From JAABVY01 sp964627935 (GTDB taxonomy: Bacteria > Zixibacteria > MSB-5A5 > JAABVY01): 64,000 bases of DNA. The translations under genes and the position numbers were made by a program. Shown in pieces: positions 1-9,476 of this stretch (positions within the stretch are counted from its first letter, which is position 1; each line of letters begins with the position of its first letter). The notes beneath the pieces are model-generated. The model worked only from the letters and a program-made list of their open reading frames with translations, ran no database searches and was not told where the DNA came from. Where the stretch lies: positions 310,001 to 374,000 of the forward strand of contig CAZVLB010000001.1 in the NCBI GenBank assembly GCA_964627935.1, given 5' to 3'.

Positions 1-495
1 CGCTTTTCGCTGATTGGTTCGCGGCCCACAATGGCCACGGTCGATTTGAACAAAATAATATCCGATGTGGTTGATTATTTTCGTGACCGCCTGCCATATC
101 AGGGGAAGGGTATCACGATCAATTTTAACCCTGGTAAAATAGCGCCTGTCAGGATCAATGCCGAGCTGATAAGCTGGGTGGTGGAGAATTTGATCAAGAA
201 TTCGATGGAGGCCTGCGATCCCCGCGAGGGAAGAATTATGATCGCCACGAGCATGTCCGCTGATAAGAAATCAGTAATTGCCGAAATAGGCGATAACGGC
301 CGCGGTATTCAGCCCAAAAATCAGAAAAAAATCTTTGATCCGGGATTCACATCCAAAAAGAGAGGGTGGGGCTTGGGGCTTTCGCTGGCACGCCGCATTA
401 TCCGCGATTACCATAAAGGAAAAATATTTCTGAAGTCATCAGTTCCCGGCCGCGAAACAGTAATACAGTTCACATTGCCGGCTGAAGCGGATTAA
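1..495 (+). CDS. Sensor histidine kinase, C-terminal part (5' end outside window)
   Basis: The frame is open from base 1, so the gene begins upstream of the window. The visible part is the end of the dimerisation region (R-F-S-L-I-G-S, typical just after the H-box helices in FCB-group kinases) followed by a complete HATPase_c domain. The N box is VVENLIKNSMEA, the G1 box is GDNGRGI and the G2 box is GWGLGLSLARRII. It would autophosphorylate on a histidine that lies outside the window. It is 75 bases ahead of the PorX-like regulator on the same strand, so it is the likely cognate kinase (a PorY counterpart); that pairing is inferred from position only. No sensor domain can be described. Confidence 0.9.
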   Translation, partial: RFSLIGSRPTMATVDLNKIISDVVDYFRDRLPYQGKGITINFNPGKIAPVRINAELISWVVENLIKNSMEACDPREGRIMIATSMSADKKSVIAEIGDNGRGIQPKNQKKIFDPGFTSKKRGWGLGLSLARRIIRDYHKGKIFLKSSVPGRETVIQFTLPAEAD

Positions 496-522
496 GACGG
501 ATCAATTTGATTAATTGGATGT

Positions 523-542
523 TTAATGGGCATGGCCATTAA
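523..542. promoter_or_regulatory. Inverted repeat between kinase and porX-like gene
   Basis: TTAATGG and CCATTAA form perfect 7-base arms around a 6-base centre, in the 75-base gap before the PorX-like gene. There is no T tract, so it is a poor terminator. It could be an operator or a weak RNA hairpin. Function unknown. Confidence 0.3.
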
Positions 543-570
543 TCTCAATCAAAATAAGAAGAAGGTATAG

Positions 571-2139
571 ATGCAGTCTAAAGAGGAAAGCCGACGGATT
601 CTCTGGGTTGATGATGAAATTGAGCATCTCAGGAGCCATATAATATTTCTCGAGGAACGCGGATTTGAAGTCACGCCGGTATCATCCGGCTTTGATGCCG
701 TGCAGGAAGTTAAAGACAATGTTTTCGACCTTGTGCTGCTTGATGAAATGATGCCGGGTATGGATGGTCTGGCGACGATGGAAGAGATTAAGGCCATCAA
801 TCCCAATCTGCCCGTGGTCATGGTTACCAAGAGCGAGGAGGAGGATTTGATGGTGCAGGCCATCGGCCGTCAGATAGCCGATTACCTGACCAAGCCGGTC
901 AATCCCTCCCAGGTTCTTCTGGTTGCCAAGCGTATCCTGGAGAGCAAACGGATCCAGCAGGATCATTTCACCCGTGACTATGTGCAGCAGTCCAATGCCT
1001 TGCGCACGCGCCTCTATGGTCCCATGGAACCGTCCGACTGGATCGATGTGCACAGATTGCTCTCGCAGTGGGACGTGGAGATGGATCGTAATCCGGATGT
1101 CGGCTTCAAGGAATCACAGGCTGATTTTCGCAAGGAATGCAATGTCGAGTTTTCAAAACATCTCGAGAAAAACTATAAATCATGGGTAAATTCCAACAAG
1201 GGCCCGGTTATGTCTCCTCAGGTTGTAAGCGAATATGTTATTCCGCATCTTCGCAAAAACCAGAAGGTTTATTTTATAGTAATCGACTGCATGCGCCTTG
1301 ATCAATGGCTGACTTTTGAGCCGGTGGTTGCCGATTATTTTAAAGTTGAAAAGGACTACTATTTTTCGATACTGCCCACCGCCACGCCATTCGCCCGTAA
1401 CGCCATCTTCGCCGGCGAATACCCGGATAAAGTGGCCGAGATACTTCCCAACCTGTGGAAAAATGACGGCCGTTCCGAATCATCATTAAACGCCGATGAA
1501 GATAAGCTTCTAAAACGCCAATTGGAAAAGAAATTCGTCGATCTCAAGGGCGAACTCTATTATTCCAAGGTCCTGGAGCAGAGGGAGGCCGAAAACCTGG
1601 CCAAAAAAGTGCCATCATACCAGAATGTCGGATTGATGGCTATGGTATTCAATGCCCTTGACCTGATGGTTCATGGCCGCTCGGAATCAGATATTTTGCT
1701 TGAGGTTGCTCCCGATGAATCAGCTTTCAGGTCCCTGATGAAATCATGGTTCATGCATTCCTCTCTGTTTAGCATCCTGAAATACCTTTCACGCATTGAT
1801 TGCAGGGTTGTAATCACAACCGATCATGGCTCGATCCTGGCCAACAAGGAAACTACGGTCAAGGGACGCAAAGAAGCCTCAACCAATTTGCGTTACAAAT
1901 ATGGCGATAACCTGAACTGCAATCCACGGGAAGTTGTGCTGATTAAAAATCCCGAGGATTATCGGCTTCCGCGTTTTGGCGTATCGACCACGTATATTTT
2001 CGCCAAGGAAGATTACTATTTCGTCTATCCGACACAATACCACAAGTATGTTGCCAAATATGCCAATACGTTCCAGCATGGCGGCATCTCACTTGAAGAA
2101 TGTGTCCTGCCGGTGATAACTTTGTCTCCGCGAGGATGA
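571..2139 (+). CDS. porX: PorX-like response regulator fused to a PglZ/alkaline phosphatase-like domain
   Basis: A 522-residue protein with an N-terminal receiver domain (residues 8-125; acidic pocket at D14-D15, phosphoacceptor D58 in LLDEMMPGMDG, K108) and a C-terminal alkaline phosphatase-superfamily domain of the PglZ type (about 220-520). Metal and nucleophile candidates are D239 in VIDCMRLDQ, T272 in PTATPFAR, D418-H419 in TTDHGS and H503 in FQHGG. Length and architecture match PorX of Bacteroidetes, which controls the type IX secretion system (T9SS) and has a phosphodiesterase-like output domain with a catalytic Thr at about this position. A kinase lies upstream and tsaE begins 3 bases downstream. 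No T9SS component is visible here, so the regulated target is unknown. The family call is firm; the role is not. Confidence 0.9.
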   Translation: MQSKEESRRILWVDDEIEHLRSHIIFLEERGFEVTPVSSGFDAVQEVKDNVFDLVLLDEMMPGMDGLATMEEIKAINPNLPVVMVTKSEEEDLMVQAIGRQIADYLTKPVNPSQVLLVAKRILESKRIQQDHFTRDYVQQSNALRTRLYGPMEPSDWIDVHRLLSQWDVEMDRNPDVGFKESQADFRKECNVEFSKHLEKNYKSWVNSNKGPVMSPQVVSEYVIPHLRKNQKVYFIVIDCMRLDQWLTFEPVVADYFKVEKDYYFSILPTATPFARNAIFAGEYPDKVAEILPNLWKNDGRSESSLNADEDKLLKRQLEKKFVDLKGELYYSKVLEQREAENLAKKVPSYQNVGLMAMVFNALDLMVHGRSESDILLEVAPDESAFRSLMKSWFMHSSLFSILKYLSRIDCRVVITTDHGSILANKETTVKGRKEASTNLRYKYGDNLNCNPREVVLIKNPEDYRLPRFGVSTTYIFAKEDYYFVYPTQYHKYVAKYANTFQHGGISLEECVLPVITLSPRG

Positions 2140-2142
2140 TAT

Positions 2143-2574
2143 ATGCGAGACAGGGAGGCCGTTACTACATCGCCGGAGCAGACCAAAAAACTGGCCGGTG
2201 AACTTGCACTGGAACTCAAGAGGGGTGATGTGGTCGCCCTGATTGGTGAGCTGGGCGCCGGTAAAACGGTCTTTACCCGCGGTTTATGTCATGCTTTGGG
2301 CAGCAAGAATCAGGTCAATTCTCCTACATTTACGCTGGTGAATATTTACAGCGGCAAATTTATGATAAACCATGTCGACTGCTACCGGCTCGATGATCCT
2401 TCCGAATTCGAGGATCTCGACCCGGAATCACTTCTTGAGCCCGAGGGGATTACGATAATCGAATGGGCCGAAAAAATTGAATCATATTTGCCCGACAATT
2501 ACTGGCGGGTGGAAATACAACTTAAAAGCGAAAATGAGCGGGCTATCAAAATACTCAGAATCGGATCAAATTAA
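2143..2574 (+). CDS. tsaE: tRNA threonylcarbamoyladenosine biosynthesis ATPase TsaE
   Basis: A 143-residue P-loop protein, the usual TsaE length. The Walker A motif GELGAGKT is at residues 35-42, followed by the family's NSPTFTLVN switch segment and the HVDCYRLDDP and IIEWAEKI motifs. TsaE is the ATPase that resets the TsaB-TsaD complex during t6A37 modification of ANN-decoding tRNAs. It starts 3 bases after the porX stop, with GAGGATG as a possible ribosome site, and tsaB follows after 42 bases, so cotranscription is likely. I recall porX beside tsaE in Bacteroidetes as well. tsaD is not in this window. Confidence 0.96.
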   Translation: MRDREAVTTSPEQTKKLAGELALELKRGDVVALIGELGAGKTVFTRGLCHALGSKNQVNSPTFTLVNIYSGKFMINHVDCYRLDDPSEFEDLDPESLLEPEGITIIEWAEKIESYLPDNYWRVEIQLKSENERAIKILRIGSN

Positions 2575-2616
2575 TATTCATTTGCATTAAAACGTTTCGA
2601 TTATTACCATAATCCC

Positions 2617-3315
2617 ATGAATATACTCTGTTTGGACAGCTCCGGGTATTTTTTGAGAAGCGGTATTTATTCTGAAAACAGTAAACTGGCAGAAGCCGTT
2701 TCCGACAGCCAGGGCAACCATTCCGAGCGGATTATTTATCAGGTTGATAATATGCTCAGGGATGCGGGGTTACAACTTGATGATCTCGAGGGACTGGCGA
2801 TCAATCTCGGGCCCGGATCATTTACCGGCCTGCGGATCGGCCTGGCGGCAATGGCCGGTATTTCGGCATCTCAGAAGCTTCCTCTGGCCGGTTTTCCGGC
2901 ATTCGAGATCATCGCAAGAGATTTGGCCGGCCGGGATGGAGATTATCTGGCCCTGATACCATGCCGCGGCAACGAGTTCTATTCCGCGCGTTACAAGGTG
3001 TCGGGCAATAAAGTCGCACTTACAGGAGGCTATCGAGTTATTTCGCCCGAACGGCAAGAGTCTCCGAAAGAGTCAGTAATATTGATCGGTACAGGGGCCG
3101 AGAGGTTCTATGAGCTGTCTACAGATAATGATCGCAAGAAGCTGAAATTACAGGAAAATGCTGATCGATTCCCCGGCCTTAAGTCACTGGCTGCACTTGC
3201 TGTGGACAGAATAAAACAGGACTATTCATTTGATGACGGGATTCCGAATTTGTTTTATATTGCGCCATCACAGGCGGAGGTAAACTATGCCCGCAAAAAG
3301 GGTATACATAGATGA
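2617..3315 (+). CDS. tsaB: tRNA threonylcarbamoyladenosine biosynthesis protein TsaB
   Basis: A 232-residue ASKHA-fold protein. It begins MNILCLDSSG and carries the TsaB signature NLGPGSFTGLRIGLA (residues about 66-80), which in TsaD-like ATPases would be the nucleotide site. TsaB is the dimerisation platform for TsaD in t6A synthesis. No convincing Shine-Dalgarno precedes the ATG, but the protein starts exactly at the conserved first strand. Its last 29 bases overlap the rimI-like gene, so translation of the two is probably coupled. The neighbours tsaE and rimI are the standard context. Confidence 0.95.
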   Translation: MNILCLDSSGYFLRSGIYSENSKLAEAVSDSQGNHSERIIYQVDNMLRDAGLQLDDLEGLAINLGPGSFTGLRIGLAAMAGISASQKLPLAGFPAFEIIARDLAGRDGDYLALIPCRGNEFYSARYKVSGNKVALTGGYRVISPERQESPKESVILIGTGAERFYELSTDNDRKKLKLQENADRFPGLKSLAALAVDRIKQDYSFDDGIPNLFYIAPSQAEVNYARKKGIHR

Positions 3316-3763
3316 TATGGCTGTCGAGGATCTGGAACGGGTATATGAAATCGAAAAAACATCCTTTCCCGATCCCTGGCCCTATTCGATTTTCCTGAAT
3401 GATCTCAAGTCCGACGACATGATCACCATCGTCGCCCGTCAGAACAGAACTGTTGTGGGATTTGCCATTTGCCAGCAAATCCTTGACGAGCTTCATCTTA
3501 TGAATATCGCCGTGGATCCGGAGTTTCGCAGGAAAAAGATTGGACATGCATTAATCGAACATTTATTTTATATTGGCGATGAAAAAAGATGCCGTATAAT
3601 GTACCTGGATGTACGTGAATCCAATTCCGCGGCCATCTCTTTTTATAAAGGATATGGTTTTAAAGTACTTTATGAAAGGAAAGGCTATTATCGCAAGCCG
3701 CCGGAGAGCGCTCTGGTTATGGTCCTGGATTTAAAAGAAAGGTCAAAAAGTGGAGTGGTTTAA
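3287..3763 (+). CDS. rimI: Ribosomal-protein-alanine N-acetyltransferase RimI-like (GNAT)
   Basis: A 158-residue GNAT acetyltransferase. The acetyl-CoA-binding motif is VDPEFRRKKIGHALIEH (R-x-x-x-I-G-x-A), followed by a YLDVRESN strand and a SFYKGYGFK helix, typical of RimI. RimI acetylates the N-terminal alanine of ribosomal protein S18, although substrates of RimI relatives vary. The start is supported by GGAGG about 6 bases upstream, inside the tsaB coding region. It overlaps tsaB by 29 bases and accD by 14 bases. Placement next to tsaB is common in bacteria. Confidence 0.9.
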   Translation: MPAKRVYIDDMAVEDLERVYEIEKTSFPDPWPYSIFLNDLKSDDMITIVARQNRTVVGFAICQQILDELHLMNIAVDPEFRRKKIGHALIEHLFYIGDEKRCRIMYLDVRESNSAAISFYKGYGFKVLYERKGYYRKPPESALVMVLDLKERSKSGVV

Positions 3764-4607
3764 GAAGGCACGTGAAGGATTAATATCACAGAAGAAGAAA
3801 GATATTCCCGAGGGTCTCTGGACCAAATGTCCCGATTGCGGTGAGATAATATATGTCCGTCAATTGGAGCAAAATTTTTCCACCTGTCCCAATTGCGAGT
3901 ATCATTTCCGCCTGAAAAGCTCCGATTATATAAAATTGCTTTTTGATGACGGTGATTATGAGGAGCATGATCAGGGGCTGATCTCGGGCGATCCACTGGA
4001 ATTCAGGGATTCCAAGCGCTATCCCGACCGGATAAAAACTGCCCGAAAAAACACCGGCCTCAATGATGCGGTCGTTTCCGGCCTGGCCAAAATCGATGGC
4101 CGCCCGCTGTCATTCGCAATCATGGATTTCGCATTCATCGGCGGAAGTATGGGCTCGGTTGTTGGCGAAAAGGTAGCCCGGACAATTGAACGTGCCATAA
4201 ATATGCGTCTGCCTTTGATTATAATTTCCTGCACCGGAGGAGCCCGTATGCAGGAGGGGATTCTTTCGCTGATGCAGATGGCCAAGACCTCGGCCCTGCT
4301 GGCTCGTTTGGATGACCTCAAGTTACCCTTTATATCGATCTTAACCAATCCCACAACCGCCGGAGTAATGGCCAGTTATGCGTCGCTGGGAGATGTCATC
4401 ATAGCTGAACCGAAAGCCCTCCTGGGATTTGCCGGTCAACGTGTGATTAAACAGACCATCAGGCAGGACCTTCCCGAGGGATTCCAGACTTCCGAATATT
4501 TCCTTGATCATGGATTCCTGGACAAAATCGTTCATCGCCGCGACCTGAAGAAAACACTTTCACAATTCCTGGAATATTTTAGCAATGACATACACTCAGG
4601 CTCTTGA
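3750..4607 (+). CDS. accD: Acetyl-CoA carboxylase carboxyltransferase subunit beta
   Basis: A 285-residue AccD starting with GTG. The N-terminal zinc ribbon has C27, C30, C46 and C49 (CPDC and CPNC). The crotonase-fold carboxyltransferase core includes the ISCTGGARMQEG and NPTTAGVMASYA motifs that bind acyl-CoA and carboxybiotin. AccD pairs with AccA to transfer the carboxyl group from biotin to acetyl-CoA, making malonyl-CoA for fatty acid synthesis. accA is not in the window. It overlaps rimI by 14 bases and folC by 23 bases. The accD-folC order is common in bacteria. Confidence 0.96.
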   Translation: MEWFKKAREGLISQKKKDIPEGLWTKCPDCGEIIYVRQLEQNFSTCPNCEYHFRLKSSDYIKLLFDDGDYEEHDQGLISGDPLEFRDSKRYPDRIKTARKNTGLNDAVVSGLAKIDGRPLSFAIMDFAFIGGSMGSVVGEKVARTIERAINMRLPLIIISCTGGARMQEGILSLMQMAKTSALLARLDDLKLPFISILTNPTTAGVMASYASLGDVIIAEPKALLGFAGQRVIKQTIRQDLPEGFQTSEYFLDHGFLDKIVHRRDLKKTLSQFLEYFSNDIHSGS

Positions 4608-5862
4608 GTTTCTCTATGGCCTGGAGCTTTTCGGCGTTAAGCTGGGTCTCGAGAATATTACCAAATTCCTGAATCGTATCGATAATCCACAGGCCTCATT
4701 CAAGGGAATTCATGTTGCCGGCACCAATGGCAAGGGGTCGGTAGCATCGATTATCGAATCGATTCTTGTAGCGGGCGGATATAAAGTCGGCAAATTCACA
4801 TCGCCGCATCTGTATGATTTCAAGGAAAGATTTCATATCAACAAGCAAAAAGTGAGTGAGGAAAGTATTGCCGATTTTATTGGCGCACATGCGGAATACA
4901 TAAAAGCCAGCCGGACCACGTTTTTTGAAACATGCACCGGCTTTGCCTTCGATACATTCAGGCGGGAAAAAGTCGATTTCGGCGTGGTCGAGGTCGGGCT
5001 GGGTGGCCGTCTGGATGCCACGACTTTAATCAATCCGTTATTGACGCTGATTACCAAAATTGCCTTCGATCATACCAAGACACTGGGCGATACGATCGCC
5101 AAAATCGCCTATGAAAAATGCGGCATAATCAAGAAGGGCATACCATTGGTTTCAGCCGCAATAGATCCGGAGGCAATCGCGGTAATAGAGAACATCGCCG
5201 CCGAAAGGAAGGCCCCGCTGACATTTCTTAAGCCGGACGACATGATCAGCGCTATTGAGATGTCTGCAAATGAGATGGGTTTCAGTTTCAGCGCCAATTC
5301 CGTTCCCCCTGTGCACTATTCGGGCAACCTTGTCGGCTATCATCAGGCCGAGAATTACGCCCTGGCGCTGATGGCTGTCGAACAACTGCGCAAACAGGGT
5401 TTTGAGCTTTCCGATGAGAATGTCAGGCAGGGTATGAAAGACGTTTTCTGGCCGGCCCGTCTGCAATATGTGACCGGCGAACCGTCGCTGATTTTTGATT
5501 GCGCACATAATCCTGATGGTTTCAGGAAGCTGGTCAGATCGATACAGGCTATTTATCCAGATCGTAAATTCGTATTACTTATAGGAATGTTGCGCCGTCC
5601 GGATTACCCGGAGATATTCGATGAGCTCAGAAAGATAGGCAAGAAGATAGTTTTCACGGTTCCCGATCATGATCGTGCGCCGATTCCGGAAGCTCTGGCA
5701 CATGAAGCTGTTGAGGCGAGACTCAATTTTACCTTGATTCCCCGCGTGCTGGAGGCATATAATTATGCCAGGGGGATTGTTGATCGCGATGATGTCTTGA
5801 TTATCGCCGGTTCCCATTTCAGCGTGGGCGAGATAATGAAATCCGAAAACATCCCGACCTGA
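4585..5862 (+). CDS. folC: Bifunctional folylpolyglutamate synthase/dihydrofolate synthase
   Basis: A 425-residue Mur-ligase-superfamily enzyme. The P-loop is HVAGTNGKGSV (residues about 43-53), followed by FTSPHLYDFKERF, VEVGLGGRLDATT and the C-terminal FDCAHNPDGF motif. It adds L-glutamate to dihydropteroate and/or folates in the cytoplasm. Length is normal. It overlaps accD by 23 bases and closes the housekeeping run. A new signalling unit starts 24 bases later. Confidence 0.95.
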   Translation: MTYTQALEFLYGLELFGVKLGLENITKFLNRIDNPQASFKGIHVAGTNGKGSVASIIESILVAGGYKVGKFTSPHLYDFKERFHINKQKVSEESIADFIGAHAEYIKASRTTFFETCTGFAFDTFRREKVDFGVVEVGLGGRLDATTLINPLLTLITKIAFDHTKTLGDTIAKIAYEKCGIIKKGIPLVSAAIDPEAIAVIENIAAERKAPLTFLKPDDMISAIEMSANEMGFSFSANSVPPVHYSGNLVGYHQAENYALALMAVEQLRKQGFELSDENVRQGMKDVFWPARLQYVTGEPSLIFDCAHNPDGFRKLVRSIQAIYPDRKFVLLIGMLRRPDYPEIFDELRKIGKKIVFTVPDHDRAPIPEALAHEAVEARLNFTLIPRVLEAYNYARGIVDRDDVLIIAGSHFSVGEIMKSENIPT

Positions 5863-5886
5863 TATATATAGGTGGTTTTTTTACTT

Positions 5887-7233
5887 ATGTCTGATGATGA
5901 ATCAAAAACCGGTATGGGTAATACTGATAAGGTCATAAAGCTCGAAGAGGAAATCTCGCGCCATATAGCCGAGTTAACATCGGCCAATAAGCGTCTGAAA
6001 AGAAAAATCTTCGATCTCTATACGATTTTCGAGATATCCCGTCATCTCAACTCTGTACTGGATACCGAAAGCCTGCTGGATGGTATTATCCTGACCATTA
6101 TCGGCCAGATGGGTGTCAGCGGATGTGCCATATTTATCGCCAATCCGGATGAGTCGGGGCTGGTTCTGGCCAAGAGCAAGGGCCTCAATCTTGATCACAA
6201 TCGCAAATATTTCCTGCCTTATGGTAGCCCTATTTTCGAGGCCGCTGAGGATTCGACCACACAGACTCATCATGTGGCCGAACTGGAGGCGAGATTTCCG
6301 GAAGCCGAAAATGAGATCAGGCTGTTAAAGTCAATCGACTGCGAACTGGTGATCCCGATGACCCTCAAGAACAAGGCTATTGGCATGTTGGTTGTGACGG
6401 AGAAAATATCGCGCACACCGTTTTTTGAGGATGACAAGGATTTTCTTGGAATCCTGGCCAATCAGCTTTCGGTTGCCGTTGAAAATGCGCGCCTGTTCGA
6501 ATCGGAAAAAAAGGCTTACAATCAACTTGCCAAAGCGCAACGTCAGCTGGTGGAAACAGAAAAGCTGGCCGCATTGGGGCAACTCTCGGCGCGAGTGGCT
6601 CATGAGGTCAACAATCCCCTGGGCATAATCAAAAACTATCTCGAGCTGATGACTCAGCAGTCGCAGGGGGCGGATCAAATGATCGGTTATATTGATATCC
6701 TTAAAGAGGAGGTTAATCGTATAGCCGGCATTGTGCGCCAGCTTCTGGACTTCTATCAGCCACAGTCGATAGACAAAAAAGAGGTCAATATTGGCCGTGT
6801 GCTGGATGAAATTATGGTATTGATCTCGATGCAGATGGAAAAGCATAGAATCGAAGTTGTGAAAGAGTATTCAGCAGAACTGCCCACAATCTGGGCCTCG
6901 GCCGAACAGCTAAAGCAGGTATTTCTGAATCTTTTGATGAATTCACGGGATTTCATGCCGGAAGGGGGAAAGATCGTGATAAATGGCAGCCGTAATGGTG
7001 ACTTCATTATACTCGACTTTATGGATACCGGAATAGGAATAGAACCTGATTCATTGTCAAAAGTATTCGACCCGTTTTATACGACCAAGAAAGACGGTGC
7101 CGGAAGCGGATTGGGGCTTTCGGTCTGTTACGGAATCATCAAGAATCATGGCGGAAGCATAAACGCCAGAAATCGCAGGGAAGGCGGGGCGCAGTTTACG
7201 GTTAAACTGCCGGTGTATCATGCAAAGAAGTGA
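5887..7233 (+). CDS. GAF-domain sensor histidine kinase
   Basis: A soluble 448-residue kinase. An N-terminal coiled coil (about 12-45) leads to a GAF domain (about 50-205), a HisKA helix with H239 in SARVAHEVNNPLG, and a HATPase_c domain (NLLMNSRDFMPEGG N box, DTGIGI G1 box, GSGLGLSVC G2 box). I chose ATG 5887 over GTG 5872 because AGGTGG sits 11 bases ahead of the ATG. There is no membrane segment, so the signal is cytoplasmic. Its end overlaps the next gene by 14 bases, so it probably works with the REC-GAF-GAF kinase and the sigma-54 activator that follow. Confidence 0.92.
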   Translation: MSDDESKTGMGNTDKVIKLEEEISRHIAELTSANKRLKRKIFDLYTIFEISRHLNSVLDTESLLDGIILTIIGQMGVSGCAIFIANPDESGLVLAKSKGLNLDHNRKYFLPYGSPIFEAAEDSTTQTHHVAELEARFPEAENEIRLLKSIDCELVIPMTLKNKAIGMLVVTEKISRTPFFEDDKDFLGILANQLSVAVENARLFESEKKAYNQLAKAQRQLVETEKLAALGQLSARVAHEVNNPLGIIKNYLELMTQQSQGADQMIGYIDILKEEVNRIAGIVRQLLDFYQPQSIDKKEVNIGRVLDEIMVLISMQMEKHRIEVVKEYSAELPTIWASAEQLKQVFLNLLMNSRDFMPEGGKIVINGSRNGDFIILDFMDTGIGIEPDSLSKVFDPFYTTKKDGAGSGLGLSVCYGIIKNHGGSINARNRREGGAQFTVKLPVYHAKK

Positions 7234-9325
7234 ACAGGACGCAAAAATACTGGTGATCGATGATGAGCGTCGTATGGCGGAAAGCCTGCAGACGCTTTTA
7301 AGCGGCCTCGGTTATGAGGTGGAGATTGCCTTTGATGGAAACCAGGGTGCCGAGAAAATCCGCAACAGCGAATATGACCTGATCATATCCGATATCAAGC
7401 TGCCCTATAAAAATGGCCTGGAGCTTCTCAACCTGGCCCGCGAAAAAGATCCTGAAGCGGTGGTAATTCTAATGACCGCCTATGCCTCACTGGAATCGGC
7501 GGTCGATGCGATCAGCCAGGGCGCCTATGATTATATTCTCAAGCCGGTTGAGTTTACTCATCTGAAGATCGCTGTCAGTCGTGCGCTTGATAAGCATTTC
7601 TCCAACAAATCCCGTCTTGAACTTTTGGAAGAGTTGCAGGAGAAGAATGAAACACTCAGCAAACGTCTGGCTGAGCTTAATGCACTATATAAAGCGGGCC
7701 ATTCGCTTTCCACAACAATCGAAACGCGCGAACTTCTGACCCAGATTATCGAGCTGGCCACCAAGGTTATCGGGGCACGAACCGGTTCAATTATGCTTCT
7801 GGATACAGAAAACAACTGCCTGAATATTTCGGCCTCGATCGGAATAAAAAAGGAAATCATAGAAAACACACAACTTCCACTTGGCTCATCTATTGCCGGT
7901 ACAGTGGCACAGAGTGGAAAGCCTGTCATAATCGAGGATATCGAAACCGATTCTGATTTTAGACGCAAAGCCAAGAGTCAATATGCCACCAATTCGCTCA
8001 TTTCGGTTCCCCTGATTGTTAAGGGCGAGGTGATCGGCGTTATCAACCTGACGGATAAAATCGAGGATGAAAAATTTACCGAAGAAGACCTTAAACTCCT
8101 GAATGCGCTGGCTTCGCAGGCCGCGATAGCAATCGATGATGCCCGTCATTACGAGGAATCGACCAAAAAACTGCGAGAGTTTGTGGCCCTCTATGAAATC
8201 GCCTCGGAACTTCCCAACCTCGAGGATTTCCCCCAGATGGCCCGGCTGGTGCATTTCCATATCAAGAACATCATGCCGGTCGAGATGACCTTGTGGCTAT
8301 CCTATGAGCATAGGCCGGGTGTGCTGACATTCAACTTCTGGGATGGCTGGGGCAGAGAGAATTATTCCAAAGTCGAAAGCTCTGAAATTCCGCTGGTCAA
8401 GGATCAGATAAACAGCCCGACCCAGAGAGCCGAGGCGGTACTGAACTTCCTGGATGAAAAGCTATCACTCAACGGGCAAATCAAATCATTCCGCGCTGTT
8501 CCAATTTATACCAAGGGTCACCTGTACGGTCTTTTCTGCATGGGTTCCCGTCAGGAGAAGGCCTTCATCACCGATCATGAATACCTGGCCTCGATTATTA
8601 CCTCTCAGGCGGCATCATTGTATGAACGCCAGCGGTCAATGCTCAATGCCACACGGCTCATGACCATGGGCAATATGATGTCTGAGATTTCACATGACCT
8701 GCGCAAGCCGTTGACCAATATCAAGGGTGGTCTGCAGGTGATGCGCGACCGCTGGCCGGAAAATGCCAAAAAGGATGGCTTCTTTGAGATGGCCGAGCAG
8801 GAACTTTCCCGTCTGTCTGAACTTGTCAAAGAGCTGGTTGACTTTTCGAATCCGACCCGTTATCAGACCGAGCGCAAAAAAATCGAGGATCCGATTAGCC
8901 GTGCGGTAAAACTGGTTGGACCTGATCTGAAACGCTATAAAATAATGATGAAAACCGAATTTGAGGAAAACCTGCCGCTGGTTTCAATCAATTATAATCA
9001 GATTATCGAGACGCTTTTAAACATGTTTATCAATGCCATCGATGCCATGGATGAGGGCGGAACGCTGATCGTACGGGCATTACGCTATTTTGATGAAAAA
9101 GAGAAGCGTTCATATGTGCAGATCCAGATCGAGGATGACGGCAAGGGCATTCCGCCTGAGGACCAGGAACGTATTTTTGACCGCTATTTTACCACGAAGG
9201 ATACAGGCACCGGGCTGGGACTGGCTGTGGTTGACCGCATTATAAAATCTCATAATGGCCGGATCGAGCTTCGTTCACGCCTGGGCAAGGGCACGACCTT
9301 CTATATCAACCTGCCGGTCAGCTAA
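7220..9325 (+). CDS. Hybrid REC-GAF-GAF-histidine kinase
   Basis: A 701-residue protein. The receiver domain (8-125) has phosphoacceptor D58 in IISDIKLPYKNG and K109. A coiled coil (130-155) leads to a GAF domain (155-310), a more divergent second GAF-like region (320-470), HisKA with H492 in SEISHDLRKPLTN, and HATPase_c (about 590-701; DDGKGI, GTGLGLAVVD). The receiver at the N terminus suggests that the upstream kinase phosphorylates it to tune this second kinase, giving a phosphorelay-like chain. It overlaps the preceding kinase by 14 bases. The sigma-54 activator starts 151 bases downstream. Confidence 0.92.
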   Translation: MQRSEQDAKILVIDDERRMAESLQTLLSGLGYEVEIAFDGNQGAEKIRNSEYDLIISDIKLPYKNGLELLNLAREKDPEAVVILMTAYASLESAVDAISQGAYDYILKPVEFTHLKIAVSRALDKHFSNKSRLELLEELQEKNETLSKRLAELNALYKAGHSLSTTIETRELLTQIIELATKVIGARTGSIMLLDTENNCLNISASIGIKKEIIENTQLPLGSSIAGTVAQSGKPVIIEDIETDSDFRRKAKSQYATNSLISVPLIVKGEVIGVINLTDKIEDEKFTEEDLKLLNALASQAAIAIDDARHYEESTKKLREFVALYEIASELPNLEDFPQMARLVHFHIKNIMPVEMTLWLSYEHRPGVLTFNFWDGWGRENYSKVESSEIPLVKDQINSPTQRAEAVLNFLDEKLSLNGQIKSFRAVPIYTKGHLYGLFCMGSRQEKAFITDHEYLASIITSQAASLYERQRSMLNATRLMTMGNMMSEISHDLRKPLTNIKGGLQVMRDRWPENAKKDGFFEMAEQELSRLSELVKELVDFSNPTRYQTERKKIEDPISRAVKLVGPDLKRYKIMMKTEFEENLPLVSINYNQIIETLLNMFINAIDAMDEGGTLIVRALRYFDEKEKRSYVQIQIEDDGKGIPPEDQERIFDRYFTTKDTGTGLGLAVVDRIIKSHNGRIELRSRLGKGTTFYINLPVS

Positions 9326-9476
9326 TTCTCTATATTTCTTTCATTTACGATTTTTTGTTTGACTAATGGGACAATATTGGTGATTTTGCAACTGATTGCT
9401 TAAAATAGGCATCAGATTGCTCAACAAATTGCCGAATATACCGATATGAGTGGTAGAACAACATGGATGGCATAAA

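Noticed and set aside
9405..9425. Possible sigma-54 promoter (AGGCAT...TTGCT) before the NtrC-type gene
   Set aside because: The GG and GC elements are 9 bases apart instead of 10 and the flanks fit poorly.
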